Positions 61,762 through 64,000 of a DNA stretch of 64,000 nucleotides are shown here, piece by piece (positions within the stretch are counted from its first letter, which is position 1; each line of letters opens with the position of its first letter). The notes under the pieces are model-generated. The model was not told where the DNA came from, made no database searches, and saw nothing but the letters and a program-made list of their open reading frames with translations. Origin of the DNA: Chitinophagales bacterium. GTDB lineage: Bacteria > Bacteroidota > Bacteroidia > Chitinophagales > JADJOU01. The DNA lies in the NCBI GenBank assembly GCA_030832185.1, contig JAURJQ010000016.1:62001-126000 (forward strand), read 5' to 3'. A program made the translations under genes and the position numbers.

Positions 61762-61785
61762 GATTATCTATTTTTAGATCAGATA

Positions 61786-64000
61786 CTAATTTACAGTCAG
61801 TTTTCTCTTGATTTCGATTTCTTCATACGCTTCTATAATATCACCTACTTGAATATCATTGAAATTGTCAATGTTAAGGCCACAATCTTGTCCATGGATG
61901 ACTTCTTTGACATCATCTTTAAATCTCTTAAGAGAGGCTAACTTACCTGAATGCACAACGATGCCTTCTCTTATGATTCTCACTTTGGACGTTTTCGTTA
62001 CCTTTCCATCTGTCACATAGCATCCCGCTATGGTACCAATCTTAGTGATTTTAAAGATTTCTTTTATCTCTATGTTACCTGTTACTTTTTCCTCTACTGT
62101 TGGCTCAAGCATACCTTCCATGGCAGCTTTGATTTCATCTATAGCCTGATAAATAACGGAGTAATGTCGAATATCAATACTTTCTCTTTCTGCTATAGCT
62201 TTGGCTTGAGCAGAAGGCCTTACTTGGAATCCAATTATAATAGCATCCGAAGCCGAAGCTAATAATACATCTGATTCTGTGATGGCTCCTACCGCTTTGT
62301 GCAGAATATTCACCTGTACTTCTGGAGTAGATAGTTTGGTCAATGAATCTGAAAGTGCTTGAACTGAACCATCCACGTCACCTTTGATGATGATGTTGAG
62401 TTCTTTAAATGTACCTAGAGCTAATCGTCGACCAATTTCATCTAGTGTGATATGCTTTTTAGTTCGTATTCCTTGCTCTCTTTCTAATTGAGATCGTTTG
62501 TAGGCTATATTTTTCGCTTCTTGTTCGTCTGCAAATTCTCTAAATGTCTCTCCAGCAGAAGGAGCACCATTTAGTCCTAGAATTTGAACGGGCTCGCCAG
62601 GATAGACTTTAGTCACTTTAGTTCCTGTATGATCATACATGGCCTTTATTTTCCCATAGTTAGAACCTACTACTAAGAAATCTCCTATATTAAGAGTACC
62701 TGATAAAACTAGTACTGTGGCTACATAACCTCTACCTTTATCAAGAGAAGCTTCAATAACTGTTCCTGTAGATAATTTTTTAGCATTAGCTTTGAGCTCG
62801 AGCATATCCGCTTCGAGAAGTATTTTCTCTAAAAGTTCTTCTATACCCAATCCTGATTTTGCAGATATTTCTTGATCCTGAAATTTACCTCCCCAGCTTT
62901 CTACAAGGATATTCATCTCAGATAATTGAGTCCGAACACCTTCAGGGTTAGCCCCCGGTTTATCTATTTTATTGATAGCAAATATCATAGGCACATTAGC
63001 CGACTGCGCATGACTAATAGCTTCCCGAGTTTGCGGCATTACCTTATCATCTGCTGCCACAACTATGATCGCCACGTCGGTTAATTTAGCTCCTCTGGCA
63101 CGCATCGCCGTAAATGCCTCGTGACCTGGAGTATCTATAAAGGTAATTTTTCTATCATGTTTAGGGACTTTTACGTCATAGGCACCAATGTGTTGTGTGA
63201 TTCCGCCAGCTTCCTTATTAGCTACATTTGCATTTCGAATATAATCTAGTAGCGAGGTTTTACCATGATCTACGTGTCCCATAATTGTAATAATAGGAGC
63301 TCTAGATGTTAGGTCTTCAGGATTGTCCTCTTCCTCTTCTATTTCTGTGCTATCTTCTACAGAAATGAATTCTACTTCATAATCATATTCTGAGGCTAAT
63401 AGCTCAATTATTTCAGCGTCTAGTCTTTGGTTTATCGAAACGACTAACCCCATACCAAAACAGAAAGTTATAAGCTCTGTTGGCTGCTTATTCATGAGTG
63501 ATGCTAACTCGCTGACAGTTATAAATTCTGTAATTCTTAACTTACCATCATTTTCAAAATCAGCTAGTTGTTGGGCTTTTTCAGCATGGTCATCTCTTTT
63601 CTTCTTGCGGAGTTTCTGACGCAGATTTTTGGGAACCTGCACCTGAGCTTGTTTTTCGGGTCTTTTTGGTCCATCTGTGACCGTTTCTTTTTCGAATTTA
63701 TCTTTCTTCTTTTTCTTATCAAAGAAGAATTTTGCTTTATCAGGTTCACTGCCTATGACTACCCGTTGCTTCTCAGGACTTGTTTCATTAATTCTTGACC
63801 GTTTCTTTTTAGCATCTATATCATCCTCCGTTTTTACTTTTTCTACTATGGGTCTCTTAGGCGGCTCTTCTTTCTTTTCCTTTTTAGGTTTTTCCTTTTT
63901 TTCTGCGGCGAGACTTTGTAGATCTACTTTTCCTAGTTGTTTTAGCCCTTCTATTTTCTGGAATCTGGTTTCTATATGCTCTACAGATTCGTCCTCTTCT
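61786..64000 (-). CDS. infB: Translation initiation factor IF-2 (runs off the right edge)
   Basis: The frame is open from 61786 to the window end. The visible part is about 738 residues, with the C-terminus at 61786. The right-edge part is a Lys/Glu-rich N-terminal domain ([33 protein letters not shown]). Then come the conserved IF2_N segment [20 protein letters not shown] and the GTPase core: [20 protein letters not shown] (G1), [11 protein letters not shown] (G2), [17 protein letters not shown] (G3), NKIDKPGAN (G4) and [13 protein letters not shown] (G5). Domain III and C2 follow ([31 protein letters not shown]). The true start is outside; an internal GTG at 63642 is not the start. Confidence 0.96.
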   Translation of the reverse strand, partial: EEDESVEHIETRFQKIEGLKQLGKVDLQSLAAEKKEKPKKEKKEEPPKRPIVEKVKTEDDIDAKKKRSRINETSPEKQRVVIGSEPDKAKFFFDKKKKKDKFEKETVTDGPKRPEKQAQVQVPKNLRQKLRKKKRDDHAEKAQQLADFENDGKLRITEFITVSELASLMNKQPTELITFCFGMGLVVSINQRLDAEIIELLASEYDYEVEFISVEDSTEIEEEEDNPEDLTSRAPIITIMGHVDHGKTSLLDYIRNANVANKEAGGITQHIGAYDVKVPKHDRKITFIDTPGHEAFTAMRARGAKLTDVAIIVVAADDKVMPQTREAISHAQSANVPMIFAINKIDKPGANPEGVRTQLSEMNILVESWGGKFQDQEISAKSGLGIEELLEKILLEADMLELKANAKKLSTGTVIEASLDKGRGYVATVLVLSGTLNIGDFLVVGSNYGKIKAMYDHTGTKVTKVYPGEPVQILGLNGAPSAGETFREFADEQEAKNIAYKRSQLEREQGIRTKKHITLDEIGRRLALGTFKELNIIIKGDVDGSVQALSDSLTKLSTPEVQVNILHKAVGAITESDVLLASASDAIIIGFQVRPSAQAKAIAERESIDIRHYSVIYQAIDEIKAAMEGMLEPTVEEKVTGNIEIKEIFKITKIGTIAGCYVTDGKVTKTSKVRIIREGIVVHSGKLASLKRFKDDVKEVIHGQDCGLNIDNFNDIQVGDIIEAYEEIEIKRKLTVN

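Noticed and set aside
1-64000. CRISPR arrays, insertion sequences, integrases, attachment sites and rRNA operons
   Set aside because: I scanned for regularly spaced repeats, transposase motifs and long terminal inverted repeats and saw none.

Overview
The window is a stretch of core chromosome from a member of the Bacteroidota. Evidence for this: two Por-secretion (T9SS) sorting domains (type B at 15703-19365, type A at 33544-35409), an LptD/amidase divergent pair, a Bacteroidota-type omega subunit, a short NuoG, the tmRNA tag GENTYAVAA with a Gly resume codon, many GTG/TTG starts without Shine-Dalgarno sequences, and frequent TAnnTTTG (-7) promoter elements. The DNA is AT-rich. I cannot name the genus. 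An environmental Chitinophagales/Saprospirales-like lineage is a guess only. I see no phage, insertion sequence, CRISPR array, rRNA or tRNA; the only classical RNA gene is tmRNA.

Layout. 1-4.3 kb: lptD (cut by the left edge), N-acetylmuramoyl-alanine amidase, hflX and tmRNA. 4.4-12.4 kb: a lysine-ketoglutarate-reductase-like enzyme, prfB with a programmed +1 frameshift, an Nfu-type Fe-S protein, a small membrane protein, two intergenic hairpins, a YfcE phosphoesterase, nudix-coaE-trmH, a lipoprotein, sufE-sufT and mazG. 12.5-21 kb: a sugar-1-phosphate transferase, an aldehyde dehydrogenase, a ~1220-residue secreted adhesin-like protein and NADP-isocitrate dehydrogenase. 21-30.9 kb: GNAT, YggS, a lipoprotein, HMG-CoA lyase, a CoA-binding protein, an HD hydrolase, a TPR protein, a POT peptide transporter, a lipoprotein, an unpaired transketolase C-terminal subunit, TatD and a small membrane protein. 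31-38.4 kb: citrate synthase, SdpI, lipoate ligase, a T9SS protein and a large SNF2 helicase. 38.4-45.9 kb: an unknown membrane protein, cysD and cysC (no cysN), glutaryl-CoA dehydrogenase, an isolated nuoG, a lipoprotein and an ABC transporter operon with a LolA-like protein. 46-55 kb: sucA, recF, pdhA, a TPR protein, ribH, purine nucleoside phosphorylase and a putative porin. 55-64 kb: thrS-infC-rpmI-rplT, bamD-rpoZ-coaC, a second transketolase-like half and infB (cut by the right edge).

How the genes work together. Central carbon metabolism is strongly represented (gltA, icd, sucA, pdhA, lplA). Two enzymes could belong to one lysine-degradation route (LKR-like protein and glutaryl-CoA dehydrogenase). 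Envelope biogenesis (lptD, bamD, amidase, LolA-like, porin, T9SS substrates) and translation (prfB, tmRNA, thrS, infC, L35, L20, infB) are the other themes.

I did not find a convincing new defence or biosynthetic system. The points most worth a second look are the colliding lptD/amidase 5' ends, near-leaderless promoters, the twin hairpins at 7.55-7.68 kb, word-like intergenic repeats, a stand-alone CoaC where CoaBC is usually fused, two unpaired transketolase halves, an orphan nuoG and cysD, and the RF2 frameshift site keeping a strong SD-like element in a lineage that hardly uses SD.
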